A stretch of 64,000 nt of DNA from NCBI RefSeq assembly GCF_025515205.1, contig NZ_JAOPFX010000001.1, positions 1 to 64,000 of the forward strand, read 5' to 3'. The notes below the pieces were generated by a model. The model saw nothing but the letters and a program-made list of their open reading frames with translations. It searched no databases and had not been told where the DNA came from. Shown here piece by piece: positions 7,857 through 16,233 of the stretch (position 1 is its first letter; every line of letters begins with the position of its first letter). Source of the DNA: Microbacterium fluvii (lineage in GTDB: Bacteria; Actinomycetota; Actinomycetes; Actinomycetales; Microbacteriaceae). Position numbers and translations under genes: made by a program.

Positions 7857-7925
7857 GGGGCAAGGTTAGCGCGGCCGATCGGTTGGGCTGCAGACGGCTC
7901 GCGAACCGGAGGGACGGTGTTCGTG

Positions 7926-8273
7926 TCAGTCGATGAACAGACGGATCCGCTCGGCGAGGTCGACATTCATTCCCTGCTGCACGAGCCGCTCGAGGAGTTG
8001 TGTGTCCCCACCTCGGATGGCATCTTCGAGCGTGCTGCCCAGCCACGCGACGACCCAGTCGTCTTCCGGACGTTCGGGGTGATTCAGTGCCGCGAGCAAG
8101 AATTGATCAGCCCACTCGGGTTGGCGCATCACCGCTTCGACCTCTTCGTCGATGCGGTACAGATCCCCGCCCCACGACATCACCCTCACTCGCTCGTCTC
8201 GACGTGGGCTGCGAGATGCGGATTCGGCCTCCCAATACCGTGTCACCAGGGACGCGAGCGGATCAGAGTTCAC
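7926..8273 (-). CDS. DUF6869-like small protein
   Basis: 115 aa. An early LVTRYWEAE segment, a central helical part and a late WVVAWLGSTLEDAI motif resemble my recollection of the DUF6869 pattern (AW-x-GAGPLEDLL), a family often found as single small genes in contact-dependent or toxin-immunity contexts. The GTG at 8273 follows AATGAT by 6 nt; the open frame extends further upstream but would overlap the next gene in another frame and becomes Arg-rich. Family assignment is tentative. Confidence 0.55.
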   Translation of the reverse strand: MNSDPLASLVTRYWEAESASRSPRRDERVRVMSWGGDLYRIDEEVEAVMRQPEWADQFLLAALNHPERPEDDWVVAWLGSTLEDAIRGGDTQLLERLVQQGMNVDLAERIRLFID

Positions 8274-8385
8274 GACAGCATCATTCCGCAAGAGGACCTC
8301 TCGCGGTGCTGCGTCACGAGGTGGATTTCGCGGAAGAGACCGCAAGCCCCCCACCCGCATGCGAGCGAAGGATCGACCGTGCAAC

Positions 8386-8718
8386 TTACCCGCGCTCACG
8401 GCCTGGCAGCGGTGCACCTGCCAGAAACGCCTCATATGGCGTCCGTGCGTCATCGTCGACTATCGGCGTGTGATGGCGATAACGGGCGTCCGTCTGATCC
8501 CGCTTCGGCCCCGAGATCCAGTAGCGCTCTTGGGTCTCGACGTCGTAGAAGTTTGCATCGAAGTTCGAGTACGCGGTGCCCGTAATACGTCGGAGAGCGC
8601 GTCCATGAAAGTGGGCCGTGCGCCAGGTCTTGGTGAACCGAACCAAGCTGATCCAGGACGGGCCGGCGTCGGTGTCGTATCCGGTCTTGAGCTGGACGAA
8701 CATGATCCGATCGGGCAT
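8386..8718 (-). CDS. Conserved actinobacterial hypothetical protein, 110 aa
   Basis: Contains the strongly conserved blocks VQLKTGYDTDAGPSWIS, FTKTWRTAHFHGR, YWISGPKRDQTDARY and YEAFLAGAPLPGRERG. I recall similar proteins in Streptomyces and other actinobacteria, sometimes misnamed 1-deoxyxylulose-5-phosphate synthase; nothing here supports that enzyme. Start at 8718 fits TAGGAT 6 nt upstream. Function unknown. Confidence 0.75.
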   Translation of the reverse strand: MPDRIMFVQLKTGYDTDAGPSWISLVRFTKTWRTAHFHGRALRRITGTAYSNFDANFYDVETQERYWISGPKRDQTDARYRHHTPIVDDDARTPYEAFLAGAPLPGRERG

Positions 8719-8897
8719 GCGGCGATCCTATGGCGAGCGCGCCCGATGGTCAGTCGAACCCAGGTTAGCCAGCGTCGTGTTCCGCTTGCTTCAGGACCGG
8801 TGATCGCGCGTCACGCGGTGTGAGCTTTGGCGGACAACTTGGGCGCATGGCCTGCCGGACGGCCGGTCGTAGGTCGGCGCCGAGTAGCATCCGCTAT

Positions 8898-10346
8898 GTG
8901 GGTGATCGTGTTCAGCCTCGGGTGATCGGTCGCGCGTACGAGTACGCAGGTGAGTCCAGTGTTCTTCTGAATCCCTGGCCGGCTGCGTCTGGACTGGTGA
9001 ATCGGGCTACGCAAATGGCGATCCTCGGTGAGTGGGTTGATCTGTTGAGCGGACCGACGTCCATTGAGGACTTGACCCTGTGGGGGCGGGTATCGGATCG
9101 CCTGATGCAGGCGCTGGCGGGGCAGTCTCAGCTTCGCCGTTTGGAGCTCAAGTGGGGTCCGTATACCGATCTGGCGCCAATTGGTCAAATGGCGGACCTT
9201 GAGGAACTTGTTCTCGGTGGAGCGAGCGCGGTCACCGACTTGCGCCCGCTGGCGCGGTTGTCGCAGTTGAAGGTCCTCGATGTGGAGAACGGGCGGAGGG
9301 TCCTGGATTACTCGCCGCTAGGCGGTATCCCCTCATTGCGTCGACTCGCCGTAGGTCCGAGCATCAGCGGGAGCCGCACAGATGCGGAGTCCGTAGAGTT
9401 CCTCCGGACACTCCCGGATCTTGATGCTGTGTGTTGGGATCCTCGGGTCCGGTCCCTCGACTACTCACCCTTCCTCACCCTCACGAACGCATCGATGATT
9501 GCTCTGCGCGGACAGAAGGGGATGACGCCCAGCCTCGCGGATCTTGAGTGGGCACTACCTGGAATGCAGGCTCACGCCGCCGAAGTCGCGGACGAACAGT
9601 GGGTGCTTCACTCCCACGACGGAAGCGTCGCGGTGCTCGATACCGACATCACCGGACGAAGGGCCTTCCGGGAACCCACTGAACAGGAACGAGAGACGAT
9701 TCTCACCACCCCGTTCGCGACGAAGACAGACGAGTGGGAAGACGAGCTGCGCGGTGCGATTTCCGGTACGACCATCCGAACTCTCGGTTCGACCGCAAGG
9801 ACGCGGACCGAGAAGTTCTGGGTGCGCGTCGAGAGTCCCGAACGGGCGGACCAACATCCCCTGCCATTGCACCGCGAGCACATCGTCGGGAAGTTCGCTT
9901 TCGTGGGATCAGCCGAAGGGCCGTTACTCATCTGGGACTCACCCATCGCAAGCGAAGATGATCCCACATCGATTCACGCTTTTTTCACCGGCAACGTTGA
10001 CGCGGCCACCTCAAGACCGGAACCCGAGGCTGTCGACGACGACGACTACTACGACTACGAAGATTGCGTCTCGCTGTCGCCCGCCCGGGCACTCGTACGC
10101 GTCGAGGGGACGCTGCGTGAACGTGTCGTCCTCGTCGACCTCGAGCGTGCAAGCCCCGGCGGTACATGGTCTGCGATCGTCGCCGCGTTCACGCAGTTCG
10201 GCGGCGAGATCGTCGCAGGACCGGAGCTAGGGCCAAACACAATCCCCCACCTGCCGACCGTGGAGCCGGTCTTCTGGATCCGCCGCCGTTCCAACGAGCC
10301 CGAAGGTTCCTACCTCTCACGATACGGCGCCAGCCCCCAACACTGA
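8898..10346 (+). CDS. Leucine-rich-repeat protein with unknown C-terminal domain
   Basis: 482 aa from the GTG at 8898, chosen because TAGCAT lies 7 nt upstream; the frame is open back to 8820 but that extension looks non-coding. Residues about 60-200 carry four to five leucine-rich repeats of the type LRRLELKWGPYTDLAPIGQM and LKVLDVENGRRVLDYSPLGG, similar to bacterial internalin-like LRRs. The C-terminal 280 residues contain an acidic DDDDYYDYED run near 405 and no recognised domain. There is no signal peptide, so it should be cytoplasmic. Such LRR proteins occur among orphan immunity genes; that role is inferred from context. Confidence 0.7.
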   Translation: MGDRVQPRVIGRAYEYAGESSVLLNPWPAASGLVNRATQMAILGEWVDLLSGPTSIEDLTLWGRVSDRLMQALAGQSQLRRLELKWGPYTDLAPIGQMADLEELVLGGASAVTDLRPLARLSQLKVLDVENGRRVLDYSPLGGIPSLRRLAVGPSISGSRTDAESVEFLRTLPDLDAVCWDPRVRSLDYSPFLTLTNASMIALRGQKGMTPSLADLEWALPGMQAHAAEVADEQWVLHSHDGSVAVLDTDITGRRAFREPTEQERETILTTPFATKTDEWEDELRGAISGTTIRTLGSTARTRTEKFWVRVESPERADQHPLPLHREHIVGKFAFVGSAEGPLLIWDSPIASEDDPTSIHAFFTGNVDAATSRPEPEAVDDDDYYDYEDCVSLSPARALVRVEGTLRERVVLVDLERASPGGTWSAIVAAFTQFGGEIVAGPELGPNTIPHLPTVEPVFWIRRRSNEPEGSYLSRYGASPQH

Positions 10347-10396
10347 CCACGAGAACACCGGCCGCCTGATTCGCGGAAGGATCCGCGCACCCACCG

Positions 10397-10774
10397 TCAT
10401 GCGTCCCAGGGGGCGACGCGATCTCGGCCAAAGTCGATGAGGCGATCGAAACGCGATCGCCTGAAACCGCCGCGCGCGAGAGATTCAATTTGGCCCACAA
10501 TCAGCCGGACGTGCGCGACCTCATCGTCGTCGAGCATCGGCTCATCCTCGAAGAAGATGAAGCGACCGCACTCCAGCGTGAACGACCAGTCAAAGTTCGC
10601 GTACAGAGTAATGATTGCACCGTCGGGGTTCGGTGGGACGAAATCGACGAGTGTGCAGTACTGCCCCTCGCGCTCCGGGGTCAGTTCTACGCTCACCGCG
10701 GGAAACGACTGCTTGACTTGGCTCGCGACAGCGTCGGCGAGGCGCGCGCTCCCTCGCTCAGCCGAATCACTCAC
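10397..10774 (-). CDS. Hypothetical protein, 125 aa
   Basis: Soluble alpha/beta protein with the core ITLYANFDWSFTLECGRF, a layout common in small immunity-type proteins though no named family is recognised. The GTG at 10774 is preceded by TAGTTT at 6 nt, a leaderless start. Ends about 50 bp from the converging LRR gene. Confidence 0.6.
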   Translation of the reverse strand: MSDSAERGSARLADAVASQVKQSFPAVSVELTPEREGQYCTLVDFVPPNPDGAIITLYANFDWSFTLECGRFIFFEDEPMLDDDEVAHVRLIVGQIESLARGGFRRSRFDRLIDFGRDRVAPWDA

Positions 10775-10931
10775 CGAGCCAAACTAACCCACTCGCGGCG
10801 CCCGCACGCCGACCGTGCTGCGGTCCGCGGGGCGCCAAGCGTGGCTCGTCACGGTCTTGCCTGTCTCGAACTGCTCCGAACGAGCTACCTCGACCAGGGG
10901 TACGCGCTCGAGGGCGCAGCCTGACCCGGTC

Positions 10932-11240
10932 CTACTCCACCGACGTCAGCGTCAGGATGTAACGCTCCTGCAGATCCGGGTCGACTTCGTCCCACTCGGG
11001 CTCGTTGTGACCTGGGCGGTTCCGTCCCTGAACTCGCACGGTGTACCGGCCGGCGCGAGGAAGTGTGAATGCTATGCATCCGCCGAGACCACCGAGCGGT
11101 ATCGCTTCCATCTCGATCGTGCTGAGTTCGATGTCGACGAGTGCGTACTCGATCCAACTTGGGTCGTCAGATGTTCGGCCGATCTCGTCGATGACGATCT
11201 TGACGCCGACGAGGCCGGTGTGCGTTCCGGTGATGAGCAT
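10932..11240 (-). CDS. Hypothetical protein, 102 aa
   Basis: Beta-rich protein: segments VKIVIDEIG, WIEYALVDIEL, GCIAFTLPRAGRYTVRVQG and ERYILTLTSVE suggest a beta-sandwich. The ATG at 11240 is preferred over the TTG at 11315 because the extra 25 residues look non-coding. A GACAAT box around 11320 could start a transcript with an untranslated leader. No family recognised. Confidence 0.55.
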   Translation of the reverse strand: MLITGTHTGLVGVKIVIDEIGRTSDDPSWIEYALVDIELSTIEMEAIPLGGLGGCIAFTLPRAGRYTVRVQGRNRPGHNEPEWDEVDPDLQERYILTLTSVE

Positions 11241-11388
11241 GAGACCGTCCGGTGGGTCCCGTGAGCAGTGCGCAATGGGGCTTGCCGGATGGAGTCGCCC
11301 GTGGAGACCTGTCAACGCTCATTGTCGGACTCTCGCGAGGGTCCGGTATCGATCAGCCGGCATCCGCCGCGTTCGTATGATGTCGCGT

Positions 11389-12531
11389 GTGGAGATGAAG
11401 TGGTTCACCGCGGCGCTGCTTTGGGGTGACGGTGACGACGATGACCCGTATGCCCGGTATCGAGCCCATCTCGCGACCATCGAACCGGTGCTTCCGGTGG
11501 GTGTGCGTACCTTGGCGTACGACGTCGAGCTTCATGACGCGCGCGTGGAGTCGGTCGATCACGTCGGCTCGTCACTTGTTATCGATGTGATCACCAACGA
11601 CGACGGTGGCACGTATCGACGTGTTCGACTCGCGTACAGCGGTGCGGAGATCCTCGACCCTGTCACGGGTGACCTCGCCGCGCTGCATCTGCTTTCTGAC
11701 GAGGCGGAGATTCTGTACGACGAGGTCGATGTCACTGATGAGGGCAACTTCGTCCACCGCGGCTGGGTCTGGCCCACCGGGCAGTTCACCGTCACGTTCA
11801 CCGGGCTCACCGTTGAGATCCGACCGGCAACTGCGGGTGAGTTCGAAGCGCTGCAAGGCCCGGACCGTGAACCCTTGACTGAGCACCCCTTGTCCGACAA
11901 GTGGCTCGACTTCGAACCGCCCCTGATCGCGGCCGCAGCCCGCGGGGACCTGGACGAGGTTCGGTCGTTGCTGCAGGACGGTGACGTCGTCGACACCACG
12001 ACAGCCGACGGCGCGTCCGCATTACACCTGGCGGCCAGCCGATCCCACCTCGACGTGTGCGCCGCGCTGATCACCGCCGGCGCCACCGTGGACCTCTTGG
12101 ACGTGGCAGGCGAGACACCGCTGTTCGGAGCGCTCCGCAGCGGAGAGGGCGTCGTGCTTCGCTACCTCATCGATCACGGAGCGGACCCTTTCGGACGTGA
12201 AACGGACCACGGAATGCTTGCGATCCACCAAGCAGCTAGCGGACCCAACATCGATGCCCTTGCACTGCTCCTCGAACACGGCGCCGCCATCGACGCCCAG
12301 GACGAAGACGGTTACACGGCCCTGATGTATGCCGCCGAAGCTGACACCGACCCCGCCGCCGTCAGCTTCCTCCTGGCACACGGAGCGAACCCGCACCTGC
12401 GCACCGGCAAGGACACCGACCCCACAAGCAGACACAAGCTCGCCTCTGAACTCGCGGAACGCGTCGGCCACCACGACATCGCTGCGGCAATACGCACCGC
12501 CGAACAACAGACCGCGCCATCAGCCCGCTGA
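11389..12531 (+). CDS. Ankyrin-repeat protein with novel N-terminal domain
   Basis: 380 aa from the GTG at 11389, which lies 7 nt after TATGAT. Residues 1-165 form a beta-rich domain I do not recognise (VEMKWFTAALLWGDGDDDDP onward, with VHRGWVWPTGQFTVTFTGL near 130). Residues about 180-365 are four ankyrin repeats (PPLIAAAARGDLDEVRSLL, ASALHLAASRSHLDVCAAL, AIHQAASGPNIDALALLL, TALMYAAEADTDPAAVSFLL). No signal peptide. Ankyrin proteins are frequent immunity proteins of polymorphic toxins, which suits the island, but no cognate toxin is nearby. Confidence 0.8.
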   Translation: MEMKWFTAALLWGDGDDDDPYARYRAHLATIEPVLPVGVRTLAYDVELHDARVESVDHVGSSLVIDVITNDDGGTYRRVRLAYSGAEILDPVTGDLAALHLLSDEAEILYDEVDVTDEGNFVHRGWVWPTGQFTVTFTGLTVEIRPATAGEFEALQGPDREPLTEHPLSDKWLDFEPPLIAAAARGDLDEVRSLLQDGDVVDTTTADGASALHLAASRSHLDVCAALITAGATVDLLDVAGETPLFGALRSGEGVVLRYLIDHGADPFGRETDHGMLAIHQAASGPNIDALALLLEHGAAIDAQDEDGYTALMYAAEADTDPAAVSFLLAHGANPHLRTGKDTDPTSRHKLASELAERVGHHDIAAAIRTAEQQTAPSAR

Positions 12532-12600
12532 AGGACCCGCAATCGCCCGCTCTCCAGTGCGCACGCCATCTGCCCCAGCGCGCCGGGTCGCGATCCGTAC

Positions 12601-13143
12601 CTAGTAGCGCAAGAGCCAGTGCCGAGCTCGAGGTGACTCAAACCAGTCGGGGTCGAACGGTTCGCTGAGGCCGGTGTAGCTGGCGATCAGAAGGAGCGAT
12701 GACGAGATGTGTCGACCCATGCTCCAGTCCAAGGCTGCCTCCGCGGGAAGCGGGTCGCCTTCGCCTTCGTCCGTCTCTCTGCGGAAGAGCGGGTCGAACT
12801 CTCGTGTGATCTGTCCGTCCTCGCCCAGAAGGAGGCGCGATACCGCATTGACGTTGACGAAGACAGAACCAGCCGGACCAGGCTCACAGAGCCGACGGAA
12901 CTGCTCTTCGCTCGCCCCGAGATACCCGTTGTCTTCCCAGACGATCACATGGTGGTCGGTCTGAATCGTGATCGTGTGGCTGACCAGGCCATCATCCGCC
13001 CACGAGGCCTCCTGTGCGGCTTCGAAGCTCGCCATCTCCTGCGCACCCGGCAGAAGAGCGTGAATAGCGGCATCCGCTGAAGGCATGACAGTGACCGAAA
13101 TGCACGCCACCAGTCCGTCGTCAGCCCACGGGTATTCAGTCAT
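12601..13143 (-). CDS. DUF6461-like protein
   Basis: 180 aa. The order of motifs, YPWADDGLVACISVTVM at the start, IVWEDNGYLGASEEQFRRL in the middle and VFVNVNAVSRLLLGEDGQITREFDPLF after it, matches my memory of DUF6461, an actinobacterial family of unknown function found with toxin and immunity genes. GGAGG lies 10 nt before the ATG at 13143, one of the few island genes with a clear ribosome site. Family call moderately sure. Confidence 0.7.
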   Translation of the reverse strand: MTEYPWADDGLVACISVTVMPSADAAIHALLPGAQEMASFEAAQEASWADDGLVSHTITIQTDHHVIVWEDNGYLGASEEQFRRLCEPGPAGSVFVNVNAVSRLLLGEDGQITREFDPLFRRETDEGEGDPLPAEAALDWSMGRHISSSLLLIASYTGLSEPFDPDWFESPRARHWLLRY

Positions 13144-13343
13144 CGACTCGCTGCCTCCAGAGGCTCATCAGAAGAGTGCGGCATGGTTCAGCCGCGCCGC
13201 CATGCTCTCACCGTCCCCGCCAAAAGGGCGTGTCGCCTTCGCCGCCAGCGAGGACGGAGTGATCGGAGACAGTCGTGGCATACGCCGAGATGCGGCGATC
13301 AAGCGTGCGCGGCGCCGCGAGGGACATGTCGCACAATTGGTGG

Positions 13344-13631
13344 ATGAGCTCGAAGACCTCGCTGCGGTTTGAGCTGTTCTGGTTCGTGTTCTCAGTGGCG
13401 GCGGTCGTGTTGTTCACGTCTACAGCGATTACGACAGTCGCACACCGAAGCGACTGGACGCCGGGATTCGTCGACCTCCCCGGCTGGGAGATGGAGCTCC
13501 CGACGTGGTTCACCTTCGGCGTGAACTGCGTCATCCTGGTCCTCACCGCGAGTCTCGCCGTGCTGACCGCGGCGCTCCTGATCCGTCGCCTGCGAGGTCA
13601 GAGCGAATCCGACATCGACGAAAGCAATTGA
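13344..13631 (+). CDS. Small two-helix membrane protein
   Basis: 95 aa with membrane helices at about 8-30 and 58-82, a short external loop containing WTPGFVDLPGW, and an acidic C-terminus. The ATG at 13344 is 6 nt after CACAAT; an ATG at 13326 is an alternative. No family recognised. Confidence 0.6.
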   Translation: MSSKTSLRFELFWFVFSVAAVVLFTSTAITTVAHRSDWTPGFVDLPGWEMELPTWFTFGVNCVILVLTASLAVLTAALLIRRLRGQSESDIDESN

Positions 13632-13839
13632 TTCGACTTGGCGACCCAGGGTGGACACTTCGTGCGATAGGGCGACGAAGCCCGGTTCTCGGCGGGTGCA
13701 CCATCCGCCGCCACGGAGCGGGCTGGTCGGCTGCAGCCGCTGAGAGATGCGCCCGAGCCTGCTCGTGGCCTTACGCCCCGAAGCCAGCTTGAGCAACGCG
13801 AGCAGTCCGCAGCGAATCCGGGTGCGCGATACTTCAGTC

Positions 13840-14361
13840 ATGCCCCAGAAGCGGACTGCGCGCGTGGTGCTGCGGGATGTCGTCACCTCGGCGGACCGTG
13901 CGACGGTCCTCCATCTGCGTCTCGGTCCTGGCCAGGAGAGGTACCTCAACTCGATCGAGTCCATCTTCGAGGAGGCTGACAGCGAACCGCAGGGAATGCC
14001 GCACGGGTGGTCTGTTCGGGATGCAGACACCGACGAAGTCGTCGGTTTCGTGATGATCAGCGACAACATCCCCGATCCCATTCCGGAAGACATGGTCGGG
14101 CCGTACTTCCTGTGGAAGCTGCTCATCGATGAGTCGGCGCAGCGTAGGGGATATGGCACGGCGACGCTCGATGCTGTCATCGAGTACGTGAGGTCGCGCC
14201 CGGGTGCCGAGGTGCTCTCCACGAGTTGCTCAGACGGCCCAGGCTCTCCGCGCGGCTTCTATCTCGGCTACGGCTTCGTCGATACCGGTCGGGTGATGTG
14301 GGGCGAGAACATCCTGGCCATCGACCTGCAGCCACCCCGTCCCACCTCTGGTGCGAGCTGA
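13840..14361 (+). CDS. GNAT family N-acetyltransferase
   Basis: 173 aa. The acetyl-CoA-binding signature is visible as IDESAQRRGYGTATLDAVIEYV about residue 105, preceded by VVGFVMISD and followed by GFYLGYGFVDTGRVMWGENILAIDL. This resembles the SpeG/diamine acetyltransferase-like group, but the substrate cannot be told. The ATG at 13840 follows GATACT by 6 nt; the frame is open upstream without coding character. Last gene of the island; a perfect inverted repeat separates it from the converging exporter. Confidence 0.85.
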   Translation: MPQKRTARVVLRDVVTSADRATVLHLRLGPGQERYLNSIESIFEEADSEPQGMPHGWSVRDADTDEVVGFVMISDNIPDPIPEDMVGPYFLWKLLIDESAQRRGYGTATLDAVIEYVRSRPGAEVLSTSCSDGPGSPRGFYLGYGFVDTGRVMWGENILAIDLQPPRPTSGAS

Positions 14362-14419
14362 CGTCATCGGTCCACCTGGGCACGGCGACAGTGCGGCCGG
14401 CGTCTCGGTGGGAAGGCGC

Positions 14420-14454
14420 ACAATGTCACTCTTCGAGCGGTTGAGTGACATTGT
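14420..14454. terminator. 12-bp perfect inverted repeat between converging genes
   Basis: ACAATGTCACTC and GAGTGACATTGT pair perfectly around an 11-nt loop, between the GNAT gene and the exporter that end toward each other. It can act as a bidirectional terminator. The sequence also resembles repeats I have seen around mobile elements in actinobacteria, so it may mark the right edge of the island. Confidence 0.65.
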
Positions 14455-14471
14455 CGGGGGCGAGTTGCCCT

Positions 14472-16073
14472 TCAGGGCGCGTGACCGCTCGCCGGTGCCG
14501 AGATGCTCGCCGCAGCGTCACCGCCGGTCGCCGCAACCGCATCCTCGCGGGTCGCGCGGAACGGCACCTCTTTGATGAACAGCAGCAGCACGAACCCGGC
14601 CGCGACCATCGGAACGAGCACCAGGAAGACCGGGGTCAGCGCGTCGTTGTACGCGCCGACGATGAGGTCGCGGATCGCGTCGGGCAGGTCGTTCACGACG
14701 CCCGGGGTGAGCGCGTTGAGGTCGCCCGCGGCGCCGGTGCCTCCGAGGCTCGACAGCCGATCAGTGAGCAGATCGGTGAGGCGACTGGTGAACAGCGCGC
14801 CGACGAGTGCGCCGCCGATCGAGGCGCCGATCTCGCGGAAGAAGTTGTTCGAGGCCGTGGCGGTGCCGACCTCGCTGTCGGGGAACGAGTTCTGCACGAC
14901 GAGTACGAGGATCTGCATCCCGAGTCCGATGCCGGCGCCGAGCGTGAACATGTAGCTCAGCAGCGCCCACAGCGACGTCTCGACGGTGAGCGTCGACATC
15001 AGCGTCAGGGCGATGCCGATGACCACCATGCTCGCCAGCGGCATCCACTTGTACCGGCCTGTGCGCGAGGCGAGGGCGCCGGTGGTGATGGTGGTGATCA
15101 TGAGGCCCGCGATCATGGGCAGCATCAGATAGCCCGAGACCGTCGCGTTCACCCCGGTGACCATCTGCAGGTACGTCGGCAGGTAGGCGAGCGTGCCGAA
15201 CATCGCGATGCCGATGAACAGCCCGGCGACGGTGGCGAGCACGAAGTTGCGGCTCTTGAACAGCTTCAGCGGGATCAGCGGATCGGATGCTGTGTGCTCC
15301 GCCAGCACGAAAGCGGCGGATGCGGCGACCGCCGTGACGATGAGCCACACGATCTGAGGCGAATACCACTCGTAGGTGTTGCCGCCCCAGGAGGTGACCA
15401 GGATGATCGAGGTCACCGCGACCGCCATCGTGAGTGTGCCCCTGATGTCGTACCGGAATGCGACTCGCCGTCGGGGCAGGCGCAGGAAGACGGCGGCGAA
15501 GATGATCGCGATGAGGCCGAGCGGGATGTTGATCCAGAAGGCCCACCGCCACCCGATGCCCTCGGTGAACCATCCGCCCAGCAGCGGCCCGATGACGGCC
15601 GAGAGGCCGAACACCGCGCCCATGATGCCCATGTACTTCGAGCGCTCCCGCACCGGGACGACGTCGGCGATGATCGCCTGCGACAGGATCATGAGGCCGC
15701 CGCCGCCGATGCCCTGGATGGCGCGGCCGATGATGAGCCACGTCATGTCCTGCGCCATGCCGCCCACGACCGAGCCGATCACGAAGACGCCGAGCCCGCC
15801 GATGAACAGCCACTTGCGGCCGACCAGGTCGCCGAGCTTGCCGTAGATCGGCATCACGATGGTCGCGGCGACCATGTATGCGGTCGTCACCCACAGCATG
15901 TGCTCGACGCCGTCCAGTTCGCCGACGATGGTCGGCAGCGCGGTCGAGAAGATCGTCTGATCGAGCGAGCCCAGCAGCATCGCCATCAGGAGGCCGGCGA
16001 AGACCAGAAGAACAGTGCGTCGGTCGATGGAGGGCGCCTGCTCGACGGGCGCGGTGGCGGTGAGGGAGGTCAC
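14472..16073 (-). CDS. MFS transporter, DHA2 (EmrB/QacA) type drug exporter
   Basis: 533 aa with about 14 membrane helices, the size and topology of DHA2 proton-driven multidrug exporters. MFS motif A appears as GKLGDLVGRKWLFIGG near residue 80, and LDQTIFSTALPTIVGEL marks helix 1. The GTG at 16073 follows GAAGGTGG. No regulator gene is adjacent, but a TACCCC-AGCG-GGGGTA palindrome of CsoR type lies about 60 bp upstream. It lies 160 bp downstream of the CDF transporter on the same strand. Substrate unknown. Confidence 0.9.
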   Translation of the reverse strand: MTSLTATAPVEQAPSIDRRTVLLVFAGLLMAMLLGSLDQTIFSTALPTIVGELDGVEHMLWVTTAYMVAATIVMPIYGKLGDLVGRKWLFIGGLGVFVIGSVVGGMAQDMTWLIIGRAIQGIGGGGLMILSQAIIADVVPVRERSKYMGIMGAVFGLSAVIGPLLGGWFTEGIGWRWAFWINIPLGLIAIIFAAVFLRLPRRRVAFRYDIRGTLTMAVAVTSIILVTSWGGNTYEWYSPQIVWLIVTAVAASAAFVLAEHTASDPLIPLKLFKSRNFVLATVAGLFIGIAMFGTLAYLPTYLQMVTGVNATVSGYLMLPMIAGLMITTITTGALASRTGRYKWMPLASMVVIGIALTLMSTLTVETSLWALLSYMFTLGAGIGLGMQILVLVVQNSFPDSEVGTATASNNFFREIGASIGGALVGALFTSRLTDLLTDRLSSLGGTGAAGDLNALTPGVVNDLPDAIRDLIVGAYNDALTPVFLVLVPMVAAGFVLLLFIKEVPFRATREDAVAATGGDAAASISAPASGHAP

Positions 16074-16132
16074 TGTGCCACCTTCGCCGTCGAGGGCCGG
16101 TAGCCGCGTCCCCCCGAGGGGTGCACTTGTCG

Positions 16133-16148
16133 TACCCCAGCGGGGGTA
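16133..16148. promoter_or_regulatory. Putative CsoR/DUF156-type operator
   Basis: TACCCC-AGCG-GGGGTA, a perfect 6-bp inverted repeat with G/C tracts, matches the TACCCNNNNGGGTA pattern of CsoR-family repressor sites. It lies 60-75 bp upstream of the exporter start. A second C/G-tract (CCCCCCGAGGGG, 16110-16121) stands nearer the gene. No CsoR gene is in the window. Confidence 0.5.
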
Positions 16149-16233
16149 GGCGCGATGGTCGATCTCGTCGGCCCCGGCGATCTCCGTCCGTCGGCTTCGC
16201 CGAGTTCCGTCGCCGCGACCTCGCCCGGGACAC

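Noticed and set aside
8820..8897. N-terminal extension of the LRR protein
   Set aside because: Arg-rich and without a start signal; the GTG at 8898 has a -10 box at the leaderless distance.
13392..14222. 276-codon minus-strand frame
   Set aside because: Overlaps the membrane protein and GNAT genes on the plus strand, Ser/Thr/Arg-rich, no motif.
6190..14470. A second copy of the tRNA-Ser 3' end as island attachment site
   Set aside because: I searched by eye for the last 15-20 bases of the tRNA up to 14.5 kb and saw only short partial matches (near 13207 and 14515). Without it and without an integrase the mobile nature stays unproven.
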